Positions 25,501 to 34,554 of a stretch of 64,000 bases of DNA are shown here, piece by piece. The notes beneath the pieces were generated by a model. The model was not told where the DNA came from. It did no database searches and saw nothing but the letters and a program-made list of their open reading frames with translations. Position 1 is the stretch's first letter. The number at the start of each line of letters is the position of its first letter. This DNA comes from Candidatus Tiamatella sp. (GTDB lineage: Archaea > Thermoproteota > Thermoprotei_A > Sulfolobales > Acidilobaceae), in assembly GCA_015522645.1 (NCBI GenBank), contig WALV01000065.1, positions 1 through 64,000 of the forward strand, given 5' to 3'. The position numbers were made by a program, and so were the translations under genes.

Positions 25501-26307
25501 TTGTTGAATAAGGAAACAAAGATTCTTGAAACAAGGCCCCATCCCGCTAGTTTTCTGGGATCATATTTTCTATGGGGATATCTTTTCTTGGTTTCCCTTT
25601 TAACATACTTGAAGCCTGGTATTTACAGTCCACTTTGTGGTAAAATAACCTTTGTATCTTGTGGTAACATAGCCTTCGTTTCCTGGGCGGTTCTAGTAAT
25701 AGTTCCGTACCTTGTCAGGGCGTATCAGAATGTTTCAATAGGTAATCTTCTACTAGGGATTTTCATAGTAATAATAGGGCCATTATTGGCTTTCATAGGA
25801 TATGGAGACAGATCCTACTCGTATTATACTGGTATAGGCTTAGGATTGATAGGAATGCTTGCAGTCGAGTTGCATAGGAGAGCACACCACTATACAATAA
25901 CTGATAGGAGAATAATCATAGAGTACAACAGCTTTTACAAGAAAAGGAGGAGGGATCTAGTCTACGAAAGGGTGCAGGAGTTCATAGTAGAAAAACCATT
26001 ATTAGGTAGAATATTTGGTTTCGGGCACATATACCCCATTACGGCTTCGAGAATAGGCACCGGTAGTGACGCTGTAACAGTGGGTGGAGGCGTAGCAGCT
26101 AAGGGAGTACTGGGAGGGGTTGCCACTACTAAAACAGTTGAGATGCCTAGAAGCAGGAGCTTTTATATTCTCTATGGTATCCCCGACCCGGAGAGCACAT
26201 ATGATAAACTCGTTAACCTTCAATCGATGAGCCAGTCAGCCCCCTATTTAAGAGAGCTAGTCAGTGATATGAAGAAACTTGTGGAGGATAAAGAGGAGAA
26301 GAAATAG
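25501..26307 (+). CDS. Membrane protein with bacterial-type PH domain
   Basis: A 268-residue protein with about four membrane helices in the first 125 residues. A PH-like (bPH2, DUF304) domain then begins at HHYTITDRRIIIEYNSFYKK and contains the typical DLVYERVQEFIVEKPLLGRIFGFG stretch. The C terminus is charged and probably coiled coil. Such domains are common in archaeal membrane proteins without a defined role. Starts are TTG at 25501 or 25504. It reads away from the flavoprotein and in line with the HD-domain gene. Confidence 0.72.
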   Translation: MLNKETKILETRPHPASFLGSYFLWGYLFLVSLLTYLKPGIYSPLCGKITFVSCGNIAFVSWAVLVIVPYLVRAYQNVSIGNLLLGIFIVIIGPLLAFIGYGDRSYSYYTGIGLGLIGMLAVELHRRAHHYTITDRRIIIEYNSFYKKRRRDLVYERVQEFIVEKPLLGRIFGFGHIYPITASRIGTGSDAVTVGGGVAAKGVLGGVATTKTVEMPRSRSFYILYGIPDPESTYDKLVNLQSMSQSAPYLRELVSDMKKLVEDKEEKK

Positions 26308-26353
26308 AACTTTTAGAGTATATGTTCGACTTTCCAGTAACTGGGGGTAGATA

Positions 26354-27949
26354 TTGAAGCATGGAGGCCTTATAGGCGCCTACAAGTATAGGGCAGTTAT
26401 ATTGGACCCTGTCCACGGGTTCATACCAGTAAACGAGGCTGAGTACAGTCTATTACAGTCACCCTTTATGCGAAGGCTACATGATATAACGCAGCTTGGC
26501 CTCACGTTCCTAGTATACCCGGGTGCTCGGCATACTAGATTCGAGCACAGCATAGGTGTTATGCATTTAATGGGGCGGTTTGCAGAGAAAATAGCGTCAA
26601 TCGTACAGGAAGACTCGGATCTTTGTTCTGCGATAACTAAAAATTGTAGCAAACGGGAGCTGAGGAATTTCATCCAACTCTCAAGGCTAACGGGGCTGCT
26701 CCATGATATAGGTCACTTGCCTTTCAGCCATCAGATGGAGATAGCGCTTACTAACATCGAGTCCAACCGGGGAATATCTTTTCCATGGTCAAAGGAGTTC
26801 AACGGAAAGGTGCATGAGTACTATACAATGAAATTCATCAGATTCATTGGAGAGAACCTAGTAAAGCGGAGGCTGAAGCTACAGCAGCTAATACAGGCCG
26901 TGGAGGATGCCTTATTTAACGATACAGGAAATAGTAAGCCTAGGAAGGATGTACTTGATAAGCTAGGACTCACAGAGGGTTCATATCGCGTTGTAAATCA
27001 ATTAATCTCAGGTACAATTGACGCGGATAGACTAGATTACGTCTTAAGGGATTCTCTCCATACTGGAGTGGTGTATGGTAGAGTAGATATTGATAGGCTG
27101 ATATACGCCTTGACAATAGATATTGCAGGAAGTAAGCCTCACGTTATGTACGATATAAGAGGACTATCCTCCCTTGAAGACATGATTGATTCTAGGATTA
27201 AAATGTACAAATGGCTTTATCTGCACCATAAGAACACATCGTTCTACATAGCACTTACCAAGATTCTACAAGGCATAATTGACAACTGGGATAAAATTAA
27301 ACCACATGTATATCCCCACATAGGCGACATGGACTTCATTCGATTTATGAATCCCGATGTAATAGCGGGTCTTATAGGTAGATCCCAAGTCTCTTTCGAC
27401 GAACACGAGTTTATGCAGGCCGCTAAAATACTGAAGACACTTGGAGACGACGAAGAGAAGAGGTGGGCTTCAAGCATCATGGAAAGAAGGGATCTTTTAC
27501 CCGTATCCATCGTTAAACGCCTCGGTGATATAACTCTCTACGCAAGCAAGCGTCCGCAAGAAGTTATACGCCAACTATCAAACTTCCTAGTAGACGGTGC
27601 GAACGTTTCTAAATTGGAAAATGAGCTTCTAAAGGAATATGCCTTACAGCACGTCAGCAAACTAAGAGAGGAATGTGGGATGAATTATTCTAAGGCAAGT
27701 TTCACTATTTCATCATTAAGTATCGAGAAGAGAGCGTTGAGGAGAGACTTGAAAGTAAAGGGAACAAGGATTCTAGGACTGACGGATGTTTCGAGCCATG
27801 TAAGAGGCATCCATTACTCTGCTAGTGAACCAATAGTCTATGTTCACGTGTATTCGGATGACGAGTGCGAACACTTATACATTAGAAGGAATGTAGAGTC
27901 GATTAAGGAAATGGTGTTCAAGACTATAGAGAAAGTAGTTTTAAACTAG
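26354..27949 (+). CDS. HD-domain phosphohydrolase (COG1078)
   Basis: A 531-residue HD-superfamily metal-dependent phosphohydrolase related to dNTP triphosphohydrolases. The metal ligands are in ARHTRFEHSIGV (H), GLLHDIGHLPFSH (HD) and TIDADRLDYVLRD (D). The start PVHGFIPV is characteristic of the SAMHD1-like branch, so dNTP pool control or nucleotide hydrolysis is likely. The TTG start follows GGGGGTAG. The last four bases overlap the convergent prenyl synthase gene (27946-27949). Confidence 0.82.
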   Translation: MKHGGLIGAYKYRAVILDPVHGFIPVNEAEYSLLQSPFMRRLHDITQLGLTFLVYPGARHTRFEHSIGVMHLMGRFAEKIASIVQEDSDLCSAITKNCSKRELRNFIQLSRLTGLLHDIGHLPFSHQMEIALTNIESNRGISFPWSKEFNGKVHEYYTMKFIRFIGENLVKRRLKLQQLIQAVEDALFNDTGNSKPRKDVLDKLGLTEGSYRVVNQLISGTIDADRLDYVLRDSLHTGVVYGRVDIDRLIYALTIDIAGSKPHVMYDIRGLSSLEDMIDSRIKMYKWLYLHHKNTSFYIALTKILQGIIDNWDKIKPHVYPHIGDMDFIRFMNPDVIAGLIGRSQVSFDEHEFMQAAKILKTLGDDEEKRWASSIMERRDLLPVSIVKRLGDITLYASKRPQEVIRQLSNFLVDGANVSKLENELLKEYALQHVSKLREECGMNYSKASFTISSLSIEKRALRRDLKVKGTRILGLTDVSSHVRGIHYSASEPIVYVHVYSDDECEHLYIRRNVESIKEMVFKTIEKVVLN

Positions 27950-28917
27950 AAACCATAACCTAGGGATAGGTTTGCCTCTTCAAGCATTTTCTCCGCCATA
28001 AAGTATGGAATCAAGGATAGTGCTCTGGTATATTTGTTGTCCGGCAAACTCCAAAGGAGTTTCCCAGTCTCTTCAATAACTATTCTAAGTTTATCGATTC
28101 CTTTCTCTATATAAACATTATAATCGGGCACATCATTATCCCTCCATTCCCTACCAGGGTCGAGGTATTTAATGAAAAGTTTGACTCCTGGCTGGAGATC
28201 CTGCCATTTCAATTTGTCTGAAGGTACGTTTGCCAGGTCAACTATATCATCGGCAATTTGGTACGCTAGACCTAGACTGTCACCGTACTTGTTAAGTGTA
28301 TCGAGGTGCTCATCGCCGCTCGCGGAAATAGCTCCTAGTATCACTGCTAGCCTGAAAAGTGCTCCTGTCTTGTAAATGGCGACATTCTCATAGTCCTCAG
28401 GTTTCAGTATGGGATATAGAAAGCTGTCGGCTACTTCTCCTCTAGTGGTTTGTTCCCAAGCTCGTATAACATGTGTTATCGCCTTGAACCCGTATTTCTC
28501 AACTATTCTCTGAGCAACCGATATTATAAGTACGCTGACTAAAACGGTCTTAGATATACCGTGAGCAATCCAACTTGCTTTTTTATTCCTCCTAAACTCG
28601 TCTACGTCTACTATATCATCTAGGGCAAGTGATGCAGCCTGAACCAGCTCCACAGCCACAGCAGCGTCCAAAGCCTCTAAAGGATCGCCTCCCAAGGCTT
28701 TCGCAGTGAGTATTGTGAGGAAGCCTCTGAACCGTTTGCCTCCCTCAGTTATATACCTCTGGATTTCAAGCACCTGGCCGTGTTTATCGACCGCGAACTC
28801 TTTCAGCTTATCATCTATCATATCCTTCGCATGCAGCCACTCGTCTACAATAACATTCTTTATATCCCTTAATTGCTGGCTGTCCAGCGTCGTCAGCTCC
28901 AATGCCTGCACCTTCAA
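27946..28917 (-). CDS. idsA: Short-chain polyprenyl diphosphate synthase (FPP/GGPP type)
   Basis: A 323-residue trans-prenyltransferase that makes the C15/C20 precursor of archaeal lipids. The first Asp-rich motif is DDIVD (in ALDDIVDVDEFRRNKKAS), shorter than the usual DDxxD-plus-xx forms of FPP-only enzymes, and the second is QIADDIVD. GGKRFRG supplies the substrate Lys/Arg. The frame stays open upstream to 29166, but TTG 28917 is favoured: a TATA-like AATATATG sits about 28 bases upstream and the extra 83 residues would run through the promoter of the divergent threonine dehydratase gene. Confidence 0.88.
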   Translation of the reverse strand: MKVQALELTTLDSQQLRDIKNVIVDEWLHAKDMIDDKLKEFAVDKHGQVLEIQRYITEGGKRFRGFLTILTAKALGGDPLEALDAAVAVELVQAASLALDDIVDVDEFRRNKKASWIAHGISKTVLVSVLIISVAQRIVEKYGFKAITHVIRAWEQTTRGEVADSFLYPILKPEDYENVAIYKTGALFRLAVILGAISASGDEHLDTLNKYGDSLGLAYQIADDIVDLANVPSDKLKWQDLQPGVKLFIKYLDPGREWRDNDVPDYNVYIEKGIDKLRIVIEETGKLLWSLPDNKYTRALSLIPYFMAEKMLEEANLSLGYGF

Positions 28918-28940
28918 TCCATTTAGACAATGAGACGTCG

Positions 28941-28975
28941 GGCATATATTAATACATCTATAAATGTATAAAACA
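28941..28975. promoter_or_regulatory. Divergent promoter, idsA / threonine dehydratase
   Basis: An AT-rich core carries CATATATTAATAC facing left and CTATAAATGTATAAAAC facing right. The left element lies about 28 bases from the idsA TTG at 28917, which implies a nearly leaderless transcript. The right element lies about 40 bases before the TTG at 29006. The spacing fits archaeal TATA elements for both genes and supports the shortened starts chosen for both. Confidence 0.55.
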
Positions 28976-29005
28976 CGCTGTCTTGAACGGCATAGGTGTA
29001 AAGAC

Positions 29006-30232
29006 TTGAGTATAGAAGAGATTTTTAGGGATACCTTAGAAGCACGTGAAGTGCTATCCAAGGCAATACATGTGACACCACTTGATTTCTCTGCAACATA
29101 CTCGAAAATGTTCAAGGCGAAGATATTCCTGAAACTGGAGAATTTGCAGAAAACGGGTTCTTTCAAGGTAAGAGGAGCATATTACAAAATATGGAGTATT
29201 TCTAAGAGGGAGAGAAAAGGGGTAGTCGCTGCAAGTGCAGGGAACCATGCCCAGGGAGTAGCGTTTGCGGCTACAAGCCAGGGAATCCCTTCCATTATTG
29301 TTATGCCGGAAACTGCTCCAATATCAAAGATTGAGGCTACAAGGAATTACGGGGCTGAAGTAGTGCTTCATGGAAGAGTATACGATGATGCTTTAAAAAA
29401 GGCGATGGAGATAGCCGAGGAGAAGGGTTACGTGTTTATTCACCCGTTTGACGATCCGAAGGTAATTGCTGGTCAGGGAACTATTTTGCATGAAGCGTTA
29501 GAGCAGTTAGGAGAACCACCGGACACTATTATAACACCTATAGGTGGGGGAGGCCTCGCGTCCGGGCTGATTGTTGTGGCTAGGCATCTTTGGGGTAATA
29601 AAACTAGGATCATTGGTGTAGAGCCTAGCTATGCGCCTAAATTCACTGAAAGCCTGAGGAAGGGGCATCCAGTTGAAGTCCCCGCCCATCCTGGTATAAT
29701 GGACGGTTTAGTAGTTAAAGTTCCCGGGGAACTGACATTCAGGATAATTTCCAAGTATATAGACGATATAGTCACGGTGGATGATAGAGAAGTAAGTGAA
29801 GCAATTTACATGCTACTCGAACGTAATAAGACTTTGGCTGAGGGAGCAGGAGCTGCTCCTCTAGCTGCACTGCTAACTGGTAGAGTCAAGGTTGGGGATG
29901 GTGAGAAAGTTTTACTAATAATATCAGGTGGTAATATTGATCCTACTAGACTTGTTAGAGTGGTTAATTACGAGCTTGGGAAAGGGCGTAGAATAGTCAG
30001 GCTGGAAGGACTAATACCCGACGAACCCGGGTCTCTGAATAGAGTCCTTGGAATAATAGCTTTAGCTAGGCTTAACATCATAGACATCAGGCATGATAGA
30101 ATAAGTCCGGTATTAGAGCCTGGATGGGCTAAGATTGAAGTTTACGCTGAGGCTCCTAGTGAAGAATCTGTTGGTAATGTTCTAGAGAAACTAAATGGTG
30201 AGGGGTTCCCATTCAAATTACTTCGGTACTAA
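29006..30232 (+). CDS. ilvA: Threonine dehydratase with C-terminal ACT domain
   Basis: A 408-residue fold-type II PLP enzyme that deaminates threonine (or serine) to the 2-oxo acid. The PLP lysine lies in LENLQKTGSFKVRGAY. SAGNHAQGVA is the substrate loop and PIGGGGLASG binds the PLP phosphate. The last 75 residues (VRLEGLIPDEPGSLNRVLGI onward) form an ACT domain, which suggests effector control. I use TTG 29006, behind AGGTG; the ATG at 28964 would start inside the promoter. It could serve isoleucine synthesis or threonine breakdown. Confidence 0.9.
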   Translation: MSIEEIFRDTLEAREVLSKAIHVTPLDFSATYSKMFKAKIFLKLENLQKTGSFKVRGAYYKIWSISKRERKGVVAASAGNHAQGVAFAATSQGIPSIIVMPETAPISKIEATRNYGAEVVLHGRVYDDALKKAMEIAEEKGYVFIHPFDDPKVIAGQGTILHEALEQLGEPPDTIITPIGGGGLASGLIVVARHLWGNKTRIIGVEPSYAPKFTESLRKGHPVEVPAHPGIMDGLVVKVPGELTFRIISKYIDDIVTVDDREVSEAIYMLLERNKTLAEGAGAAPLAALLTGRVKVGDGEKVLLIISGGNIDPTRLVRVVNYELGKGRRIVRLEGLIPDEPGSLNRVLGIIALARLNIIDIRHDRISPVLEPGWAKIEVYAEAPSEESVGNVLEKLNGEGFPFKLLRY

Positions 30233-30237
30233 TTGTT

Positions 30238-30546
30238 TTACTCGATAACAGTTATGTTATCGCCTGGGAACCCCATTTCTACCAATATTTCTTTTACTCT
30301 ATCTCTGTGGTCTCCTTGGAGCTCTATTCTTCCGTCTTTCGCTGTTCCTCCCGTTGCAAGCTTTCTCTTCAGCTCTGAAGCTAGTTTCTTTAAGTTCACC
30401 TCTTTCTCGTTTAAACCATCTATTATAGTTACTTCCTTCCCAAAACGCCTTCTTTCTAGGCGGATCCTGATTTCCTGTTGTTCAGTTACAAGCTGTTCAC
30501 AAAGTTCAGGGGGTAAACCTCCGCATAGAGAATCGAATTCACCCAT
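30238..30546 (-). CDS. Translation initiation factor aIF1 (SUI1)
   Basis: A 102-residue SUI1-domain protein, the archaeal homologue of eIF1, which acts on the small ribosomal subunit to check start-codon choice. It shows the [16 protein letters not shown] opening and the [20 protein letters not shown] core that contacts rRNA. ATG 30546 is preferred over the upstream in-frame ATG at 30564, because a GGGTGTAGGG site precedes it. It is convergent with the threonine dehydratase gene. The many non-ATG starts in this window make its role in start selection relevant. Confidence 0.92.
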   Translation of the reverse strand: MGEFDSLCGGLPPELCEQLVTEQQEIRIRLERRRFGKEVTIIDGLNEKEVNLKKLASELKRKLATGGTAKDGRIELQGDHRDRVKEILVEMGFPGDNITVIE

Positions 30547-30672
30547 GGTTTTCCCTACACCCATATATGTTTTACACGTAAAGTATACGTGGTCCGTTCT
30601 TATCCTGTGGACTCTGGAAAAAATAAATATTTATCCTCTGAAATGTAAAATTCCGTTTCTAGGTGTAGGTCT

Positions 30673-30849
30673 GTGGAGAGGTACTCCGAGCTTGAGGGAG
30701 AGGATATCGAATACTTGTGTCCTAATTGCGGTGCAATTGTGAAAAAGAGTGAAATTGAGCTTTTACCTAGCTTAATGTGCCCTAGATGCGGTTTTAGAGG
30801 ATTATTTAAACTCAAGAGACCTGGGAAAATACTATTCAGGGCGATTTAA
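30673..30849 (+). CDS. rpoP: DNA-directed RNA polymerase subunit P
   Basis: A 58-residue zinc-ribbon protein matching RpoP/Rpb12. The Cys ligands are C16, C19, C36 and C39 (YLCPNCG and LMCPRCG), followed by FRGLFKLKRP and a basic, hydrophobic end. This spacing and the K-x-R-P tail are typical of the subunit, which sits at the RNAP assembly platform with subunits D, L and N. The GTG start at 30673 follows AGGTGTAGG. A TATA-like AAATAAATATTTATC lies 40-50 bases upstream. It is too short for most gene callers. Confidence 0.88.
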   Translation: MERYSELEGEDIEYLCPNCGAIVKKSEIELLPSLMCPRCGFRGLFKLKRPGKILFRAI

Positions 30850-30858
30850 ATAAGGTAG

Positions 30859-31767
30859 TTATTCCCTCCTACCTCTTTTAATATGATGCATTGCCGCTAA
30901 TTCAATAACCAGTTTACTCGCTAGAATACTGGTGATTTCACTAGGATCATAAGCAGGCGCGGTTTCCATAACGTCGAACCCTACCAGTCTATGGTCTATG
31001 GTGTTCCATAGTACATCTAGGACTAGTGAGGGGGATAGTCCCTCTGGTTCCGGATTCCCTACTCCGGGTGCGTAGGAAGGATCGAATGCATCCATATCTA
31101 TGCTAATGTAATAGTGGTTGCAGTCAGCTAGGAAGTTTTTAAGCTTTAATGACAACATGCTTTCCCCAAGACCTAGTGCTTCGAGGCTGGTAATAATTTC
31201 GTATCCTTTACTTATAGCATACTCGTATTCGTCATCCGAGAAACCTCTTACACCGATGTAAAATAGTTTAAGGTTACCTCCATACTTTTCATTTAACCTG
31301 CGCACTACACTAGCGTGACTATATTTGCATCCCAGGTAATCCTCACGTAAATCCATATGTGCATCTATCCATATTATACATGGATTAATTCTTCTAAAGG
31401 CAGACAACGCCCCTAGTGTACCTAAGTGTTCCCCACCAATAAGCACGGGAACCCTGTTTCCTTCTATGAGGACCTTATAGGCTTCCTCGACTCTCCTAAC
31501 AGTTTCACGGGGATCCCCGTAAACCACGGCTATATCTCCCTCATCACTGATACCTCCAATATCATCGAGGTCGATCCTAGCCCTGAGACTATTGAATTCT
31601 ATATACCTAGAGGCGGTTCTAACAGCATTAGGCCCAAACCGTTGCCCTGTTCTAAATGAGGATGTAGAGTCAAATGGGAACCCAATTAGACTATACAAAG
31701 TTTTCTCCGGCTTAGCCTTGTACCCCCCGAAGGACTCGGGCGCCTCTATCGTGTATAAAGACTTCAA
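30859..31767 (-). CDS. speB: Agmatinase (ureohydrolase family)
   Basis: A 302-residue Mn-dependent ureohydrolase that splits agmatine into putrescine and urea. Metal ligands lie in GGEHLGTLGA (His), WIDAHMDLRE (Asp-His-Asp), the KYSHASVVRR loop and SIDMDAFDP (two Asp). The length and N-terminal GFPFDSTSSFRTGQRFGP fit agmatinase rather than arginase or formiminoglutamase. The decarboxylase family gene at 6.7-7.1 kb could supply agmatine. The 10-base gap to rpoP means these genes are convergent. Confidence 0.88.
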   Translation of the reverse strand: MKSLYTIEAPESFGGYKAKPEKTLYSLIGFPFDSTSSFRTGQRFGPNAVRTASRYIEFNSLRARIDLDDIGGISDEGDIAVVYGDPRETVRRVEEAYKVLIEGNRVPVLIGGEHLGTLGALSAFRRINPCIIWIDAHMDLREDYLGCKYSHASVVRRLNEKYGGNLKLFYIGVRGFSDDEYEYAISKGYEIITSLEALGLGESMLSLKLKNFLADCNHYYISIDMDAFDPSYAPGVGNPEPEGLSPSLVLDVLWNTIDHRLVGFDVMETAPAYDPSEITSILASKLVIELAAMHHIKRGRRE

Positions 31768-31850
31768 CAGTAGTACACCGCTAGTAAAAGTGGGTTAATC
31801 TCTTTATTTATAATCCTATACAAACTCGAAGCAATCAAGGGTTGGTAACT

Positions 31851-33599
31851 ATGGCTGAGGTAGAAGCAGACAAGTACGAAAGACTAATGGATCTCGCGAA
31901 AAGGAGAGGGTATCTTTGGCCTTCATACGAGATCTACGGTGGAGTAGCAGGCTTCTATGACTTAGGTCCTTACGGTGTTATGCTTAAAAGGAATATAATT
32001 GATAAATGGAGGGAAATGTTCGTCAGGAGACACCAACATGTAGTTGTAGAAGTAGAGACACCCATAATCGGCCCCTCAAAAATATATGAGGCCTCGGGTC
32101 ACGTTGGAAACTTCACGGATCCCATAGTTGAATGCTTGAAGTGTGGTAGGAAATTCAGGGCAGATCACTTAGTAGAAGATAAGCTTGGAGTAAACGTTGA
32201 AGGCTTAACACCGAGTGATTTAACTAAACTCATAAGAGAGCATGATATCCGCTGCCCAGTTTGTGGAGGCGAGCTAGGCGAAGTAAAGACTTTCAACTTA
32301 CTATTCGAGACAAAGATAGGACCCTACGAGGCGAGTAAAGGATTCGTAAGACCAGAACTTGCCCAAGGGGTTTTTATTGCTTTCAAAAGAGTATACGAGG
32401 CAATGAGGAATCGTTTGCCAATAGGTATAGCTCAAGTAGGCAGGGTCGGCAGAAACGAGATAAGCCCTCGTCAAGGAGTTATAAGGCTGAGAGAGTTCAC
32501 TATAATGGAGATGGAGTTCTTTATTGATCCTAGAGAAGAAGATTGCCCGTGGTTCCCAGCAGTATCCAATGAGAAACTCCTCATACTAACCCAGGATGCA
32601 CGCTTGAATAAACGTGGTCCACAGCAGTATAAGGTGGGAGAGGCAGTTGATGAAGGAGTAATTTACCATAAATGCTTGGCATACTGGATGGTTATAGGTA
32701 AGAAGTTCATCGAAGAGCTAGGCGTCAGTTCTCAGGATATTATGTTCGAAGACAAGTTACCAGAGGAAAGGGCTCATTATAGCAGCCAAACGTTCGATGA
32801 GAAAGTAAAAGTGTCTAGATGGGGGTGGATCGAGGTTGCTGGACATAGTTACAGGGGAGACTACGATTTATCTCGCCACATAAAGTACAGTGGAAAAGAT
32901 TTAAGGGTATATAAGAGGCTCGATAAACCTCTTATCCGAGAGACAGTAAGATATTTTATAAACAAAGCATTAATAGGGCAGGAATACAAGAATAAGGCTT
33001 CTCTAGTCATTAAGGCAATAGAAGAGGCAGGCGTTGAGAGGTTGTATAAAGAACTGATGGAAAAAGGGTCAATAGAAATAGCAGGCTATCGTGTTACAAT
33101 GGGTATGATTCTGAAGAAAACTATGGAAGAGAAAATTACAGGAGAGAAATTCATTCCACATGTTATAGAGCCCTCGTTTGGAACCGACAGGATAGTGTTC
33201 GTGACACTAGAACATGCATACAGGGAAAAGGAAGGTAGAAGAATACTTAGCCTCCCAAGGAACATAGCTCCAATACAGGTATCAGTTTTCCCGCTTATAG
33301 AGAGAGACGAGGAGCTGAAAAAAGTCTCCTGGAACATCTACACGCTCTTGACGCATGGGGGATTTACTGTTATATACGATGACTCAGGTAACATAGGAAA
33401 GAGATATGCAAGGAGCGATGAAATAGGCGTACCATTTGCAGTAACGGTGGACTACACAACACTGAATGACAATACGGTTACAGTAAGGGATAGAGATACA
33501 TGGCAACAGGTTAGAGTTAACATTAATAGATTGCCAAGCCTAATTAGAATAGCACTTGGAAGCAGGCTTCCACTAGAGGAGCTTGTGAACCAGGTTTAG
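31851..33599 (+). CDS. glyS: Glycyl-tRNA synthetase
   Basis: A 582-residue class IIa homodimeric GlyRS of archaeal and eukaryotic type. Motif 1 is in GGVAGFYDLGPYGVMLKRN, motif 2 in IAQVGRVGRNEISPR, and motif 3 in VIEPSFGTDRIVF. Two CxxC pairs (CLKCGRKF and CPVCGGEL) form a zinc site in the insert after motif 1. The C-terminal anticodon-binding domain begins near APIQVSVFPL. I use ATG 31851; a TTG nine bases upstream is possible. Its TAG is two bases before the ATG of the next gene. Confidence 0.96.
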   Translation: MAEVEADKYERLMDLAKRRGYLWPSYEIYGGVAGFYDLGPYGVMLKRNIIDKWREMFVRRHQHVVVEVETPIIGPSKIYEASGHVGNFTDPIVECLKCGRKFRADHLVEDKLGVNVEGLTPSDLTKLIREHDIRCPVCGGELGEVKTFNLLFETKIGPYEASKGFVRPELAQGVFIAFKRVYEAMRNRLPIGIAQVGRVGRNEISPRQGVIRLREFTIMEMEFFIDPREEDCPWFPAVSNEKLLILTQDARLNKRGPQQYKVGEAVDEGVIYHKCLAYWMVIGKKFIEELGVSSQDIMFEDKLPEERAHYSSQTFDEKVKVSRWGWIEVAGHSYRGDYDLSRHIKYSGKDLRVYKRLDKPLIRETVRYFINKALIGQEYKNKASLVIKAIEEAGVERLYKELMEKGSIEIAGYRVTMGMILKKTMEEKITGEKFIPHVIEPSFGTDRIVFVTLEHAYREKEGRRILSLPRNIAPIQVSVFPLIERDEELKKVSWNIYTLLTHGGFTVIYDDSGNIGKRYARSDEIGVPFAVTVDYTTLNDNTVTVRDRDTWQQVRVNINRLPSLIRIALGSRLPLEELVNQV

Positions 33600-33601
33600 C
33601 T

Positions 33602-33991
33602 ATGGGGGGAATGTGGAATATGAGCGGTGAGGAGAAGAGTATAGACAAGATCTTGGATCTAATACCATCAGCTAGTCAGCTGAAGGAAACCAAGAAAGCC
33701 CTTAGAGAGAAGAGGATAAGAATAAGGTATGACGATGGGTTAGATGAGGATGAAGCTAGGGTATCGCTTAAATTAGCAGGGGAGCTCGGTATAAGGGATT
33801 ACTTAGAGATAGTAGTTGCGGGGAAGAAAAGATTCGCTTTCAAGGCAATAGTGGATGAGAATGCTGAGGAAAACATCGTCTTCGTTAATGGTGATTTGAT
33901 GGAAGAGCACGGTATAGCGGACAATAGTATAGCGACAGTCCGTGCTCATAAGGGCGGTGAGAAACTAGGAGTTAGACTCGATATATCATGA
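33602..33991 (+). CDS. Conserved-looking protein of unknown function, linked to glyS
   Basis: A 129-residue soluble acidic protein that I do not recognise. It starts with a charged helical segment (SIDKILDLIPSASQLKETKK) and continues into beta-rich sequence (RIRIRYDDGLDEDEARVSL, then YLEIVVAGKKRFAFKA). The C-terminal EHGIADNSIATVRAHKGGEK looks like a small barrel turn. ATGs at 33602, 33611 and 33620 are all possible; the last two have GGGGGG just upstream. It follows glyS after two bases, so it is co-transcribed. Confidence 0.6.
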   Translation: MGGMWNMSGEEKSIDKILDLIPSASQLKETKKALREKRIRIRYDDGLDEDEARVSLKLAGELGIRDYLEIVVAGKKRFAFKAIVDENAEENIVFVNGDLMEEHGIADNSIATVRAHKGGEKLGVRLDIS

Positions 33992-34068
33992 GAAAAGGGT
34001 TAAGGTCCTTCTAAAGCACCCCATATAATAGCCCTGGTTTTCTCTAACAATCCCTCGTGGTGTAATAC

Positions 34069-34422
34069 ATGGGGGCTAATTTGCTAGAGGCGATCCTGTA
34101 TCAACGACTGGATTTACTGGACTATGCTGAATCATTACTCGAGAAGGTAAAAATGAATGGCAATGACCTGGAAACAGAGAGAGAACTAGTGCATATAGTC
34201 AATAGACTGAGGACGCTTCGTGAACGAATAGAGCTTGTAATACCTGTTACTAAGGATAAGGACGTTGAGACACTGCTTTCATACTATACTTACATTTCAA
34301 ATCCGAGGGAAATTGAGATCCTAACGTACATTAAAAACTTAGGTGTAGGTAGTGAAAGGTTTAGAGGGGAAATAGAAAATGACATTGAAAAATTAACAGC
34401 TCTTCAAAGGAAGCTAGAATAG
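34069..34422 (+). CDS. Small helical protein of unknown function
   Basis: A 117-residue, almost entirely helical protein with heptad-like Leu/Ile spacing (LLEAILYQRLDLLDYAESLL, later LRTLRERIELVIP and the last 30 residues). It is rich in Glu and Lys, with no Cys or recognisable catalytic motif. A coiled-coil or helical-bundle adaptor is likely. A GGTG core precedes the ATG at 34069. It lies between the glyS unit and a PhoU-like gene in the same direction. Confidence 0.55.
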   Translation: MGANLLEAILYQRLDLLDYAESLLEKVKMNGNDLETERELVHIVNRLRTLRERIELVIPVTKDKDVETLLSYYTYISNPREIEILTYIKNLGVGSERFRGEIENDIEKLTALQRKLE

Positions 34423-34496
34423 AAGGAATATGATAATGCCTTAAGCCGTCACCCGTAGATCCTATGGTTGAGTGAACTTTAACTTTTTAAGCAGCT

Positions 34497-34533
34497 ATCC
34501 TAGATAGGATTCATTTAGAAATCGCTCAGCGAT
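34497..34533. promoter_or_regulatory. Two adjacent palindromes upstream of the PhoU-like gene
   Basis: ATCCTAGATAGGAT (34497-34510) and ATCGCTCAGCGAT (34521-34533) are two perfect inverted repeats ten bases apart. They lie just after a TATA-like CTTTTTAAG (about 34483-34491) and before the ribosome binding site of the next gene. They may be operator half-sites or a leader hairpin pair. Inference only. Confidence 0.38.
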
Positions 34534-34554
34534 ATAAAGCATCAGGTGTCTATA

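Noticed and set aside
27946-29166. The full 406-codon frame for the prenyl diphosphate synthase
   Set aside because: The extra 83 residues would cover the divergent promoter and a neighbouring start, and lack similarity to prenyl synthases. A TTG at 28917 is preferred.
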